A stretch of 64,000 nucleotides of DNA from NCBI GenBank assembly GCA_029961685.1, contig JARWKL010000006.1, positions 16,927,276 to 16,991,275 on the forward strand, given 5' to 3'. This DNA is from Aristolochia californica. Its lineage: Eukaryota > Streptophyta > Magnoliopsida > Piperales > Aristolochiaceae. Shown piece by piece: positions 1 to 13,600 of the stretch. The notes under the pieces were generated by a model. The model worked only from the letters and a program-made list of their open reading frames with translations. It was not told the DNA's origin and did no database searches. The number at the start of each line of letters is the position of its first letter. Position 1 is the stretch's first letter. A program made the position numbers and the translations under genes.

Positions 1-1411
1 GCACAAATGTTGAGAGAGATATTTCCAAAAAGTATCTCTAATTTTGAAGTATAGGTAAAATGTTGGTTGTTTGGCTCTGGTAAATATCCAACCATGCGGT
101 AACTTGAGAATTTAATTTTTTCAACTCCTTGAAATTTTTGGATCATTAGGTCATTTGCATCTTCAACATGTTTCTGCATTGCATACCCACTACATTTAAA
201 ACATGTTAGGATCAATTAAAAATCTCTTTCTTATAAAATTCCACCAAGCTATTAGGAGTTCTACTAGTGGAATTTCCCAAACACGGATAACAAAACTTTG
301 GAGTTCACTTATTAGTGAGTGAAATAATTTTCTACACTTACATTTAATACAATTTTCAAATTTTTTTGCATACAAAACTCTAAAATTTTTATTTTGTAGT
401 GATCGTTTTGTTTACGAGAAAAGTGGTACAAGTTTCGATTTGAAAAAAATTTAACATCCATAATGGAAAAGTAAAAATGCTGAGAGAGATAATTCCAAAA
501 TGTATCCCTGATTTTGTAGGAAAGGCAAAAAGTAGGGTATTTGGCTCAGGTGAATATCCAACCACACGTTAACTTGAGAATTTAAATTTTTTTACTCCTC
601 AAAATTTTTGGATCATTAGATCATTTGCATCTTCAACATGTTTCTAGCATGCAGACCCAACACATTGAAAACATGTTAGGATCAATTAGAAATATCTTTA
701 TTATAAATTTCTACCAATATATTAGGGGTTGTACCAGTGGAATTTCTAGAACATGGTTAACAAAACTTTGGAGTTCATTTTTAAGTGCGTGAAATAATTT
801 TCTTCACTTACATTTATTATAGTTTTCATATTTTTTTGCATACATGAACTCTAAAATTTTCAATTTGTTGAGATTTTTTTGTTTATGTGAAAAGTGGCAC
901 AAGATTGGATTTGAAAAAAATTGAACATTCAGAATGGAAACGCACAAATGCTGAGAGAGATAATTCCAAAAAGTATCTTAGATTTTGAAGGATAGGCAAA
1001 AAGATGGTTGTTTGGCTCAGGAAAATACCCAACCACACGTTAACTTGAGAATTTAATTTTTTTTACTCCTTCAAATTTTTTGATCATTTTGTCATTTGCA
1101 TGTTCAACATGTTTCTAGCATACATACCCGCCACATTTAAAATAAGTTAGGATCTATTTGAAATCTCTTTCTTTTAAAATTCCACCAAGCTATTACGGGT
1201 TGGAGTAGTGGAATTTCCCAAACATGGATAACAAAACTTTGGAGTTCATTTTTTAGTGCATGAAATAATTTTCTTCACTTACATTAATTATAGTTTTCAA
1301 TTTTTTTTTGAACAACAAATCTAGAATTTTCATTTTGTTGCGATCATTTTGTTTATGAGAAAAGTGGAACAAGTTTGGATTTGAAAAAAATTGAACATCC
1401 AAAATGGAAAC
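1..1411 (+). repeat. 3-monomer higher-order repeat, copy 1 (1411 bp)
   Basis: Monomer anchors are at 141, 611 and 1082, and the unit recurs 1411 bp to the right. The first monomer is recognised by a thymine-containing TTCTGCATTGCATACCC in place of the usual GGCATGCATA. The third is recognised by ATACATACCCGCCACATT and GGGTTGGAGTAGTGG. These marks return in the same order in the next unit. By eye the two units are about 95-97 % identical, clearly above the level between neighbouring monomers. The left end is set by the window edge, so the HOR may extend further left. Confidence 0.85.
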
Positions 1412-2822
1412 GCACAAATGTTGAGAGAGATATTTCCAAAAAGTATCTCTAATTTTGAAGTATAGGTAAAATGTTGGTTGTTTGGCTCTGGTAAATATCC
1501 AACCATTCGGTAACTTGAGAATTTAATTTTTTCAACTCCTTGAAATTTTTGGATCATTAGGTCATTTGCATCTTCAACATGTTTCTGCATTGCATACCCA
1601 CTACATTTAAAACATGTTAGGATCAATTAAAAATCTCTTTCTTATAAAATTCCACCAAGCTATTAGGAGTTCTACTAGTGGAATTTCCCAAACATGGATA
1701 ACAAAACTTTGGAGTTCACTTATTAGTGCGTGAAATAATTTTCTAAACTTACATTTAATACAGTTTTCAAAATTTTTTGCATACATGAATTCTAAAATTT
1801 TAATTTTGTTGTGATCGTTTGGTTTACGAGAAATGTGGTACAAGTTTGGATTTGAAAAAAATTTAACATCCAAAAGGAAAAGTAAAAATGCTGAGAGAGA
1901 TAATTCCAAAATATATCCCTGATTTTGTAGGAAAGGCAAAAAGTAGGGTATTTGGCTCAGGTGAATGTCCAACCACACGTTAACTTGAGAATTTAATTTT
2001 TTTAACTCCTCAAAATTTTTTGATCATTAGATCATTTGCATCTTCAACATGTTTCTGGCATGTATACCCAACACATTGAAAACATGTTAGGATCAATTAG
2101 AAATATCTTTATTATAAATTTCCACAAATATATTAGGGGTTATACTAGTGGAATTTCTAGAACATGGATAACAAAACTTTGGAGTTCATTTTTAAGTGCG
2201 TGAAATAATTTTCTTCACTTACATTTATTTTAGTTTTCATATTTTTTTGCATACATGAACTCTAAAATTTTCAATTTGTTGAGATTGTTTTGTTTATGTG
2301 AAAAGTGGCACACGATTGGATTTGAAAAAAAATTGAACATTCAAAATGGAAACGCACAAATGCTGAAAGAGATAATTCCAAAAAGTATCTCAGATTTTGA
2401 AGGATAGGCAAAAAGATGGTTGTTTGGCTCCGGAAAATACCCAACCACACGTAAACTTGAGCATTTAATTTTGTCTACTCCTTCAAATTTTTTGATCATT
2501 TGGTCATTTACATGTTCAACATGTTTCTAGCATACATATCCGCCACATTAAAATAAGTTAGGATCAATTAGAAATCTCTTTCTTTTAAAATTCCATCAAG
2601 CTGTTACGGGTCGGAGTAGTGGAATTTCCCTAACATTGATAACAAAACTTTGGAGTTGATTTTTTAGTGCACGAAATAATTTTCTTCACTTACATTAATT
2701 ATAGTTTTCATTTTTTTTTTGAACAAGAACTCTAGAATTTTCATTTTGTTGCGATCATTTTGTTAATGAGAAAAGTGGAACAAATTTGGATTTGAAAAAA
2801 AATTGAACATCCAAAATGGAAA
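1412..2822 (+). repeat. 3-monomer higher-order repeat, copy 2 (about 1411 bp)
   Basis: Anchors are at 1552, 2022 and 2494, each 1411-1412 bp to the right of its partner in copy 1. Differences are scattered substitutions and single-base gaps in homopolymer runs. The next monomer (anchor 2964) lacks the diagnostic marks of a third unit, so the regular order stops near 2822. The monomer at 3433 again resembles the third monomer of the unit (CATACCCGCCACATT, GGGTTGTAGTAGTGG). This suggests an older, eroded extension. Confidence 0.82.
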
Positions 2823-5316
2823 CGCACAAATGCTGAGAGAGATAATTCCAAAAAGTATCTCTGATTTTGAAGGATAGGAAAAAAGTTGGTTGTTTGGGTC
2901 TGGTAAATATCCAACCACACGTTAACTTGAGAATTTAATTTTATCTACTCCTTGAAATTTTTGGATCATTAGGTCATTTGCATCTTCAACATGTGTCTGG
3001 CATGCATACGCAGCACATTTCAATCATGTTAGGATCAATTAGAAATCCCTTTCTTAAAAAATTCCACCAAGATATTACGGGTTGTACAAGTGGAATTTCC
3101 AGAACAAGGATAACAAAACTTTGGAGTTCATTTTTTAAGTGCGTTAAATAATTTTCTTCACTTACATTTATTATAGTTTTGTTAATTTTTTTCATACATG
3201 AACTCTAAAATTTTCATTTTGTTGAGATCATTTTTTTTATGAGAAAAGTGGCACAAGTTTGGATTTGAAAAAAAATGAGCATTCAAAATGGAAAAGCACA
3301 AATGCTGAGAGAGATGATTCCAAAAAGTATCTCTGATTTTGAAGGATTGGCAAAAAGATGGTTGTTTGGCTCTGGTGAATATCCAACCACACAATAACTT
3401 GAAAATTTAATTTTTTCTACTCCAATTTTTTTGATCAATGGGTCATTTGCATGTTCAACATGTTTCTAGCATGCATACCCGCCACATTTAAAACAAGTGA
3501 GGATCAATTTGAAATCTTTTTGTTATAAAATTCCACCAAGTGGGGTTGTAGTAGTGGAATTTCCCAAACATGGATAACAAAACTTTGGAGTTCATTTTTT
3601 AGTGCGTGAAATAATTTTCTTCACATACATTAATTATAGTTTTTAAATATTTTTGCGAAGATGAACTCAAAAATTTTCATTTTGTTGCGATCATTTTGTT
3701 GACGAGAAAAGTGGGACAGGTTTAGATTTGAAAAAAAATTGAACATCTAATATGGAAACGTACAAATGCTGAGAGAGATAATTCCAAAAAGTATCTGTAA
3801 TTTTGATGGATAGGCAAAAAGAGTGTTTTTTGGCTCTGGTAAATATCGAACCACACGTTAGCTTTAGAATTTATTTTTTTCTACTCTTTGAAATTTATGG
3901 ATCATTAGGGCATATGCATCTTCAACATGTTTTTGGCATTCATACCCACCACATTTAAAACATGTTAGGATCAATTAGAAATCTCTTTCTTATAAAATTC
4001 CACCAAACTATTGAGGTTGTACAAGTGGAATTTCCCAACACATGGATAACAAAACTTTGGAGTTCATTTTTTAGTGTGTGAAATAATTTTCTTCACTTAC
4101 ATTTATTATAGTTTCCCAATTTTTTTCCATACATGAACTCTAAAATTTTCATTTTGTTGAGATCGTTAAGTTTACGAGAAGAGTGGGACAGGTTAGGATT
4201 TGAAAAAAAACTAAACATTCAAAATGGAAATGCACAAATGCTAAGAGAGATAATTCCAAAAAGTATCTGTAATTTTGAAGGATAGGCAAAAAGAGTGTTT
4301 TTTGGCTCTGGAAAATATCCAACCACACGTTAGCTTGAGAATTTATTTTTTTCTACTCTTTGAAATTTATGGATCATTAGGGGATATGCATCTTCAACAT
4401 GTTTCTGGCATTCATACCCACCACATTTAAAACATGTTAGGATCAATTAGAAATCTCTTTCTTATAAAATTCCACCAAACTATTAGGGGTTGTACACTGG
4501 AATTTCCCAAACATGGATAACAAAACTCTGGAGTTCATTTTTTAGTGCGTGAAATAATTTTTTTCACTTACATTTATTTTAGTTTCCAAATTTTTTTCCT
4601 TACATGAACTCTAAAATTTTAATTTTGTTGTGATCGTTTTGTTTACGAGAAAAGTGGGACAAGTTTGGATTTGAAAAAAATTTGAACATTCAAAATAGAA
4701 ACGCACAAATGCTGAGTGAGATAATTCCAAAAAGTATCTCTGATTTTGTAGCATAGGCAAAAAGTTGGTTGTTTAGCTCTGGTAAATATCCAACCACACG
4801 TTAACTTGAGAATTTAATTTTTTTCTACTCAATGAAATTTTTGGATCATTAGGTCATTTGCATCTTCAACATGTTTTTAGCATGCATACCTACCACATTT
4901 AAAAAAAGGTAGGGTCAATTAGAAATCTCTTTCTTATAAAATTCCACCAAACTATTAGTGGTTGTACTAGTGAAATTTCCCAAACATGGATAACAAAACT
5001 TAGGAGTCCAGTTTTTAGTGCGTGAAAACATTTTCTTCACTTAAATTAATTATATTTTTCAATTTTTTTTGCGTACATGAACTCTAAAATTTTCATTTTG
5101 TTGTGATCGTTTGGTTTACGGAAAAAGTGGGACAAGTTTGGATTCGAAAAAAAATTGAACATCCAAAATGGAAACGCACAAATGCTGAGAGAGATAATTC
5201 CAAAAAGTGTCTTTGATTTTGGAGGATAGGCAAAAAGTGGGTGGTTTGGCTCTAGTAAACATCCAACCACACGTTAACTTGAGAATTTAATTTTTTTCTA
5301 CTCCTTGAATTTTTTG
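2823..5316 (+). repeat. Loosely ordered full-length monomers
   Basis: Anchors fall at 2964, 3433, 3900, 4372 and 4844, with spacings of 467-473 bp. No stable multi-monomer order is visible apart from the local monomer duplication listed separately. Many monomers keep the left-window variants CATACCCACC and GTTCATTTTTTAGTG. No gene or other element is visible. Confidence 0.8.
3780..4720 (+). repeat. Local tandem duplication of a single monomer variant (period 472)
   Basis: Two adjacent monomers share rare variants absent or uncommon elsewhere: GTATCTGTAATTTTGA, AAAAAGAGTGTTTTTTGGC, ACGTTAGCTT, GAAATTTATGGATC, GGCATTCATACCC and CACCAAACTATT. Corresponding bases lie 472 bp apart, for example 3791 and 4263. 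This is what a recent one-monomer duplication looks like. Boundaries are approximate because similarity fades into ordinary monomer identity. Confidence 0.7.
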
Positions 5317-5745
5317 GATCATTAGGTCATTTGCATCTTCACCATGTTTCTGGCATGCATAGCAACCACATTTACAAAATGTTAGGATCAATTAGAAATC
5401 TCTTTCTTATAAAATTTCACCAAGCTATTTGGGGTTGTACTAGTGGAATTTCCCAAACATGGATAGCTAAACTTTGGAGTTCATTTTTTAGTGCGTCAAA
5501 TAATTTTCTTCAGTTACACTTAGTATAGTTTTCATATTTTTTTGCATACATGAACTCTAAAATTTTAATTTTGTTGTGATTAGTTATTGAACATCCAAAA
5601 TGGAAATGCACAAATGCTGAGACAAATAATTCTAAAAAGTATATGTGATTTTGAAGGATAGGCAAAAAGCGGGTTTTGGCTCTGGTAAATATCCAACCAC
5701 AAGTTAACTTGAGAACTTAATTTTTTCTACTTCTTGAAATTTTTG
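5317..5745 (+). repeat. Truncated monomer (429 bp, about 44 bp lost)
   Basis: At about 5576-5590 the sequence runs from the TTGTTGTGAT block straight into TTGAACATCCAAAATGG, with TAGTTA at the join. The usual CGTTTTGTTTACGAGAAAAGT block and the following TTTGGATTTG are missing. The deletion removes the left arm of the conserved inverted repeat but keeps the right arm. Confidence 0.8.
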
Positions 5746-7570
5746 GTTCATTAGGTCATTTGCATCTTCAATATGTTTCTGGCATGTATACCCACCATAT
5801 TTAAAACATTTGAGGATCAATTAGAAATCTCTTTCTTATAAAATTCCACCAAGCTATTAGCGGTTGTACTTGTGGAATTTCCCAAATGTGGATAACAAAA
5901 CTTTGGAGTTTATTTTTTAGTGCGTGAAATAATTTTCTTCACTTATATTTATTATAGTTTTCAAATTTTTTTGCATACATGAACTCTAATATATTCATTT
6001 TTGTTGTGTCTACGAGAAAAGTGGGACAAGTTTGGATTTAAAAAAAATTGAACATCCAAAATGGAAATGCAGTAATGCAGAGAGAGATAATTGCAAAAAG
6101 TATCTCTGATTTTGAAGGATAGGCAAAAAAGTAGGTTGTTTGGCTCTAGTAAATATCACCCCACACGTTTACTCTAGAATGTAATTTTTTCTACTCCTTG
6201 ATATTTTTGGATCGTTAGGTCATTTGCATCTTCTACATGTTTTGGGCATGCATGTGCACCACATTTAAAACATTTTAGAATCAATTAAAAATTTCTTTCT
6301 TAAAAAATTTCATGAAGTTATTAGGGATTGTACTAGTGGAATTTCCCAATCATGGATAACAAAACATTGGAGTTCATTTTTAGTGCGTGAAATAATTTTA
6401 TTCACTTATATTTATTATAGTTTTCAATTTTTTTTGCATTCATGAACTCTTAAAATTTTCTTTTTGTCGAGATCGTTTTGTTTACGAGAAAAGTGGGACA
6501 AGTTTGGATTTGAAAAAAAAATTGAACATCCAAAATGGAAATGTACAAATGCTGAGAGAGATAATTCCAAAAAGTATCTCTATTTTGATATATGGGCAAA
6601 AAGTGGGTGTTTTGGCTTTGGTAAATATCCAACCACACGTTAACTTGAGAATTTATTTTTTCTAGTTCTTGAAATTTTTGGATCATTAGGTCATTTTCAT
6701 CTATAATATGTTTCTGGCATGCATACCCACCCCATTTAAAATATGTTAGGATCAATTAGAAATCTCTTTCTTATAAAATTCCACCAAGCTATTAGGGGTT
6801 GTACTAGTGAAATTTCCCAAACATGGATAGCAAAACAAAGGCTTTCATTTTTAGTGGGTAAAAAAAATTTATTCAATTACATTGATCATATCTAAAATTT
6901 TCATTTTGTTGTGATCGTTTTGTTTACGAGAAAACTGGGACAACTTTGGATTTGAAAAAAAATTGAACATCCAAAACTGAAATACACAAATGCTGAGAGA
7001 GATAATTCCGAAAAGTGACTCTGATTTTGTAGGATAGGCAAAAAGTGGGTTGTTTGGCTCTGGTAAATATCTAACCACACGTTAACTTGATAATTGTATT
7101 TTTTGTACTCCTTGAAATTTTGGATCATTAGGTCATTTGCTTCTTCAACATGTTTCTGGCATGCATATCCACCACATTTAAAACATGTTAGGATCAATTA
7201 GAAATCACTTTCTTATAAAATTCCACCAAGCTATTAGGAGTTGTACTAGTGGAATTTCCCGAACATGAATAAAAAAAACTATTTAGTTCATTTTTAGTGT
7301 GTGAAATAATTTTCTTCACTTACATTTATCATATCTAAAATTTTCATTTTGTTGTGATCATTTTGTTTACGAAAAAAGTGGGACAAGTTTTGATTTGAAA
7401 AAAAATTGAACATCCAAAATTGAAATGCACAAATGATGAGAGAGATAATTCCAAAAAGTATCTGTGATTTTGAAGTATAGGCAAGAGTGGGTTGTTTGGC
7501 TCTGGTAAATATCCAACCACACGTTAACTTGATAATTTAATTTTTTCTTCTCCTTGAAATTTTTGGATCA

Positions 7571-7600
7571 TTAGGACATTTGCATTTGCATCTTCAACAT
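7571..7600 (+). repeat. 6-bp tandem duplication inside a conserved block
   Basis: The normal CATTTGCATCTTC reads CATTTGCATTTGCATCTTC here, a duplication of TTTGCA or a circular permutation of it. It is a small slippage event unique to this monomer and useful as a marker. Confidence 0.8.
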
Positions 7601-10600
7601 GTTTCAGGCATGCATATCCACCACATTTAAAACAAGTTAGGTTCAATTAGAAATCTCTTTGTTATAAAATTCACCAAGCTATTAGGAGTTGTACTAGTGG
7701 AATTTCCCAAACATGGATAACAAAACTTTGGAATTAATTTTTTTGTGTGTGAAATAATTTTCTTCACTTACATTTAGTATGGTTTTCAATTTTTTTTTCC
7801 CTCATGAACTCTTAAATTTTCATTTTTTTTTTATCGTTTTGTTTACGAGAAAAGTGGGAGAGGTTTGGATTTTAAAAACAAATTGATCAACCAAAATGGA
7901 AACGCACAAATGCTGAGAGAGATAATTCCAAAAAGCATCTTTGATTTTGAAGGATAGGGAAAAAAGTGGGTTGTTTGCCTCTAGTAAATTTCCAACCACA
8001 CGTCAAATTGAGTACTTAATTTTTTCTACTTCTTCAAAATTTTGGATCGTTAGGTCATTTGCAATTCAAATATTTTTTTTTGCATGCATACCCACCACAT
8101 TTAAAACATGTTAGGATCAATTAGAAATCCTTTTCTTATAAAATTCCACAAAGCTATAAGGGGTTGTACTAGTGGAATTTCCCAAACAAGGATAACAAAA
8201 CGTTGAAGTTCATTTTTTAGTTCGTGAAATAATTTTGTTCACTTACATTTATTATAGTTTTCAATTTGTTTTGCATACATGAAGTCTAAAAATTTTATTT
8301 TGATGTGATCGTTTTTTTTTTTACGAGAAAAGTTGGACAAGTTTGGATTTGGAAAAAAATTGAACATCCAAAATGGAAACCCACAAATGCTGAGAGTGAT
8401 AATTCCAAAAAGTATCTTTAATTTTGAAGGATAGGAAAAAAGTGGGTTGTTTGGCTTTGGTAAATATTCAACCATACGTTAACTTGAGAATTTAATTTTT
8501 TCTTCTCTTGGAAATTTTTGGATCATTAGGTCATTTGGATATTTAACTTGTTTCTTGCATGCATACCCACTGCTTTTAAAACATGTTTGGATCAATTAGA
8601 AATCTTTTTCTTAAAAAATTCCACCAATCTATTAGGGTTGTACTAGTTGATTTCCCAAACATGGATTACAAAAATTTGGAGTTCATTTTTAGTGCGTGAA
8701 ATAATTTTCTTCACTTACATTTATTATTGTTGCCAATTTTTTTTTGCATACATGAACTCTAAAATTTTCATTTTGTTCTGATCGTTTTATTTACGAGAAA
8801 TGTCGAACTTGTTTGGAATTGAAAAAAATCGAACATTCAAATTGGAAATGCACAAATGCTGAGAGAGATAATTCGAAAAAGTATCTCTAATTTTGAAAAA
8901 TAGAGAAAAAGTGGGTGGCTCTGGTAAATATGCAACAACACGTTAACTTGAGAATTTAATTTTTTCTACTCCTCGAAATTTTTGGATAATTAAGGCATTT
9001 GCATCTTCAACATGTTTCTGGCATACCTGCCACTTTTAAAATATGTTAGGATCAATTAGAAATCTCTTTCTTATAAAATTCCACCAAGCTATTAGGGGTT
9101 GTACTAGAGGAATTTCCCAAACATGGATAAAAAAACTTTGGAGCTCCTTTTTTAGAGTGTGAAATAATTTTCTTCACTTACATTTATTATAATTTTCAAA
9201 TTTTTTTGCATACATGAACTCTAAAATTTTCATTTAATAGTGATCGTTTTGTTTACTAGAAAAGTGGGAGAAATTTGGATTTGAAAAAAAATTGAACATC
9301 CAAAATGGAAACGCATAAATACTTAAAGAGATAATTCCAAAAAGTATCTCTGATTTTGTAGTATAGACAAAAAGTGGGTTGTTTAGATTCGGTAAATATC
9401 CAACCAAACGTTAACTTGAGAACTTAATTTTTTATACTTCTAGAAATTTTTGGGTAATTAGGTCATTTGCATCTTCAATATGTTTCTGGCATGCATACCC
9501 AGCACATTTTAAACATGTTAGGATCACTTTGAAATCTGTTTCTTATAAAATTCCAGCAAGCTATAAGGGGTTGTACTAGTGGAATTTCCCAAACATTTAT
9601 AATAAAACTTTGGAGTTCATTTTTTAGTACGTGAAATAATTTTCTTCACTTACAATTATTATAGTTTTCAATTTTTTTTGCTTACATGAACTCTAAAATT
9701 TTGATTTTGTTTTGATCGTTTTGTTTACGACAAAACTGGGACAAGTTTGGATTTGAAAAAAAAATTAACATCCAAAATGTAAATGCACAAATGCTGAGAC
9801 AGATAATTCTAAAAAGTATCTGTTATTTTGAAGGATAGGAAAAAAAGGTAGGTTGTTTGGCTCTGGTAAATATCCAACCACATGATTACTCTAGAATTTA
9901 ATTTTTTCTACTCGATTTTTTTGGATCGTTAGGTCATTTTCATCATCTACATGTTTCGGGCATGCATACCCACCACATTTAAAATATTTTAGGATCAATT
10001 AGAAATTTCTTTCATATAAACTTTCATGAAGCTATTAGGGATTGTACTAGTGGAATTTCCCAAACATGGATAACAAAACATTGGAGTTCATTTGTAGTGC
10101 GTGAAATAATTTTCTTCACTTATATTTTTTATAGTTTTCAATTTTTTTTGCCTACATGAAGTCTTAAAATTTTCTTTTTGTTGAGAACGTTTTGTCTACG
10201 AGAAAAGTGGGACAAGTTTGGATTTGAAGAAAAATTGAACATCTAAAAGGGAAATGCACAAATGCTGAGAGAGATAATTCCAAAAAGTATCTCTATTTTA
10301 AAATATAGGCAAAAAGTGGGTGTTTTGGCTCTGGTAAACATCCAACCACACGTTAACTTGAGAATTTAATTTTTCTACTTCTTGAAATTTTTGGATCATT
10401 ATGTCATTTTCATCTTCAATGTGTTTCTGGCATGCATACCGACCACGTTTAAAACATGTTAGGATTAATTATAAATCTCTTTCTTATGAAATTCCACAAA
10501 GCTATAAGGGGTTGTACTAGTGAAATTTCCCAAACATGGATAACAAAACGTTGGAGTTATTTTTAAGTTCGTGAAATAATTTTGTTCACTTACATTTATT

Positions 10601-13600
10601 ATAGTTTTCAAAATTTTTTGCATACATGAACTCTATAATTTTCATTTTGTTGTGGTCGTTTTTTTTTAACAGAAAAGTAGCACAAGTTTGGATTTGAAAA
10701 GAAATTGAACATCCAAAATAGAAACGCACAAATGCTGAGAGTGATAATTCCAAAAAGTATCTCTGATTTTGAAGGAAAGGAAAAAAGTGGGTTGTTTGGC
10801 TCTGGTAAATATCCAACCACACGTTAACTTGAGATTTTAATTTTTTCTTCTCTTGGAAAATTTTGGATCATTAGGTCATTTGCATCTTCAACATGTTTCT
10901 AGCATGCATACCTGCCACTTTTAAAACATGTTAGGATCAATTAGAAATCACTCTCTTATAAAATTCTATCAAGCAATTAGGGGTTGTACTAGTGGAATTT
11001 CCCAAACATGGATAAAAAAACTTTGGAGTTCATTTTTTAGTGTGTTAAATAATTTTCGTCACCTACATTTATTATAGTTTTCAAATTTTTTTTGCATAGA
11101 TGAACTCTAAAATTTTCAGTTAATTGTGATCGCTTTGTTTATTAGAAAAGTGGGAGAAGTTTGGATGTGAAAAAAAAATTGAACATCCAAAATAGAAACG
11201 CACAAATGCTGAGAGAGATAATTCCAAAAACTATCTCTAATTTTGTAGGACAGACAAAAAGTGGGTTGTTTGGCTTTGGTAAATATCCAACCAAATGTTA
11301 ACTGGAGAACTTAATTTTTTCTACTTCTTGAAATTTTTCGATCATTAAGTCCTTTGCATCTTGAATATGTATCTGGCATGCATACCCAACACATTTAAAA
11401 CATGTTAGGATAACTTAGAAATCTCTCTCTTATAAAATTCCAGCAAGCTATCGAGGGTTGTACTAATGGAATTTCCCGAACATGAATAACAACACTTTGG
11501 AGTTCATTTTTTAGTGCGTGTAATAATTTTCTTCTCTTTCATTTATTATAGTTTTCAAATTTTTTCCCATACATGAACTTTAAAATTTTCATTTTCTTGT
11601 GATCATTTTGTTTACGAAAAAAGTGGGACAAGTTTGGATTTGAAAAAAAATTGAACATCCAAAATGGAAACGCACAAATGCTGAGAGAGATAATTCCAAA
11701 AAAGTATCTCTGATTTTGATGGATAGGCAAAAAGTGGGTTGTTTGGCTCTCGTAAATATCCAAGCACACGTTAACTCTAGAATTTAATTTTTTCTACTCC
11801 TGGAAATTTTTGGATTATTAGGTCATTTGCATTTTCAACATGTTTCGGGCATGCATACCCACCACATTTAAAACATGTTAGGATCAATTAGAAATCTCTT
11901 TCTTAAAAAATTCCACCTAGCTATTAGGGGTTGTACTAGTGTAATTTCCCAAAGATGGATAACAAAAATTTGGAGTTCATTTTTAGAGCGTGAAATAATT
12001 TTTTTCTCTTAAATTTATTAGAGTTTTCAAATTTTTTTCCATACATGTACTCTAAAATTTTTATTTTGTTGTGATCGTTTTGTTTACAAGAAAAGTGGGA
12101 GAAGTTTGGATTTGAAAAAAAATTTAACATCCAAAAGGGACATGCACAAAGGCTGAGAGAGATAATTCCAAAAAGTTTCTGTGATTTTGAAGGATAGGCA
12201 AAATGTGGGTTGTTTGGCTCTCGTAAATATCCAACATCACGTTAACTTGAGAATTTAATTTTTTCTACTCGAAATTTTTGGATCATTAGGTCATGTGCAT
12301 CTTCAACATGTTTATGGCATTCATACCCACCACATTTAAAACATGTTAGGATCAATTAGAAAACTCTTTCTTATAAAATTCCACCAAGCTATTAGGGGTT
12401 GTGCTAGTGGAATTTCCAAAACATGGATAACAAAACTTTGGAGTTCATTTTTAGTGCGAGAAATAAGTTTCTTCACTTACATTTATTATGGATTTCAAAT
12501 ATTTTTTCATACATGAACTCCAAAAATTTCATTTTGTTGTGATCGTTTTCTTTACGAGGAAAGTGGGACAAGTTTGGATTTGAAAAAAAAAATGAACAAC
12601 CAAAATGGAAACGCACAAATGCTGACACAAATAATTCTAAAAAGTATCTGTGATTTTGAAGGATAGGCAAAAAGCGGGTTGTTTGGCTCTGGTAAATATC
12701 CAACCACACGTTAACTTGAGAACTTAATTTTTTCTACTTCTTGAAATTTTTGGATCATTAGGTCATTTGCATCTTCAATATGTTTCTGGGTTGCATACCC
12801 ACCACATTTAAAACATTTGAGGATCAATTACAATTGTCTTTCTTATAAAATTCCACCAAGCTATTAGCGGTTGTACTTGTGGAATTTCCCAAACATGGAT
12901 AGCAAAACTTTGGAGTTCATTTTTTAGAGCATGAAATAATTTTCTTCACTTACATTTATTATAGTAAATTTTTTTTGCATACATGAACTCTAAAATTTTC
13001 ATTTTGTTCTGATTATTTTGTTTATTAGAAAAGTGGGACAAGTTTGGATTTTGAAAAATTTGAACATCCAAAATGGAAATGCAGTAATGCAGAGAGAGAT
13101 AATTGTGAAAAGTATCTCTAATTTTGAAGGGTAGGCAAAAAAGTAGGTTTTTTGGCTCTGGTAAACATCCAACCACACGTTTACTTGAGAATTTAATTTT
13201 TTCTACTCCTTGATATGTTTGGATCGTTAGGTCATTTGCATCTTCTACATGTTTTGGGCATGCATACCCACCCCATTTAAAACATTTTAAGATACATTAG
13301 AAATTTCTTTCTTATAAAATTTCACGAAGCTATTATGGATTGTACTAGTGAAATTTCCAAAACATGGATAACAAAAAATTGGAGTTCATTTTAAGTGTGT
13401 GAAATAATTTTCTTCACTTACATTTATTATAGTTTTCAAATTTTTTTGCATACATGAACTCTTAAAATTTTCTTTTTGTTGAGATCGTTTGGTTTACGCG
13501 AAAAGTGGGACAAGTTTGGATTTGAATAAAAATTGAGGATCCAAAATGGAAATGCACAAATGTTGAGAGAGATAATTCAAAAAAGTATCTCTGATTTTGA

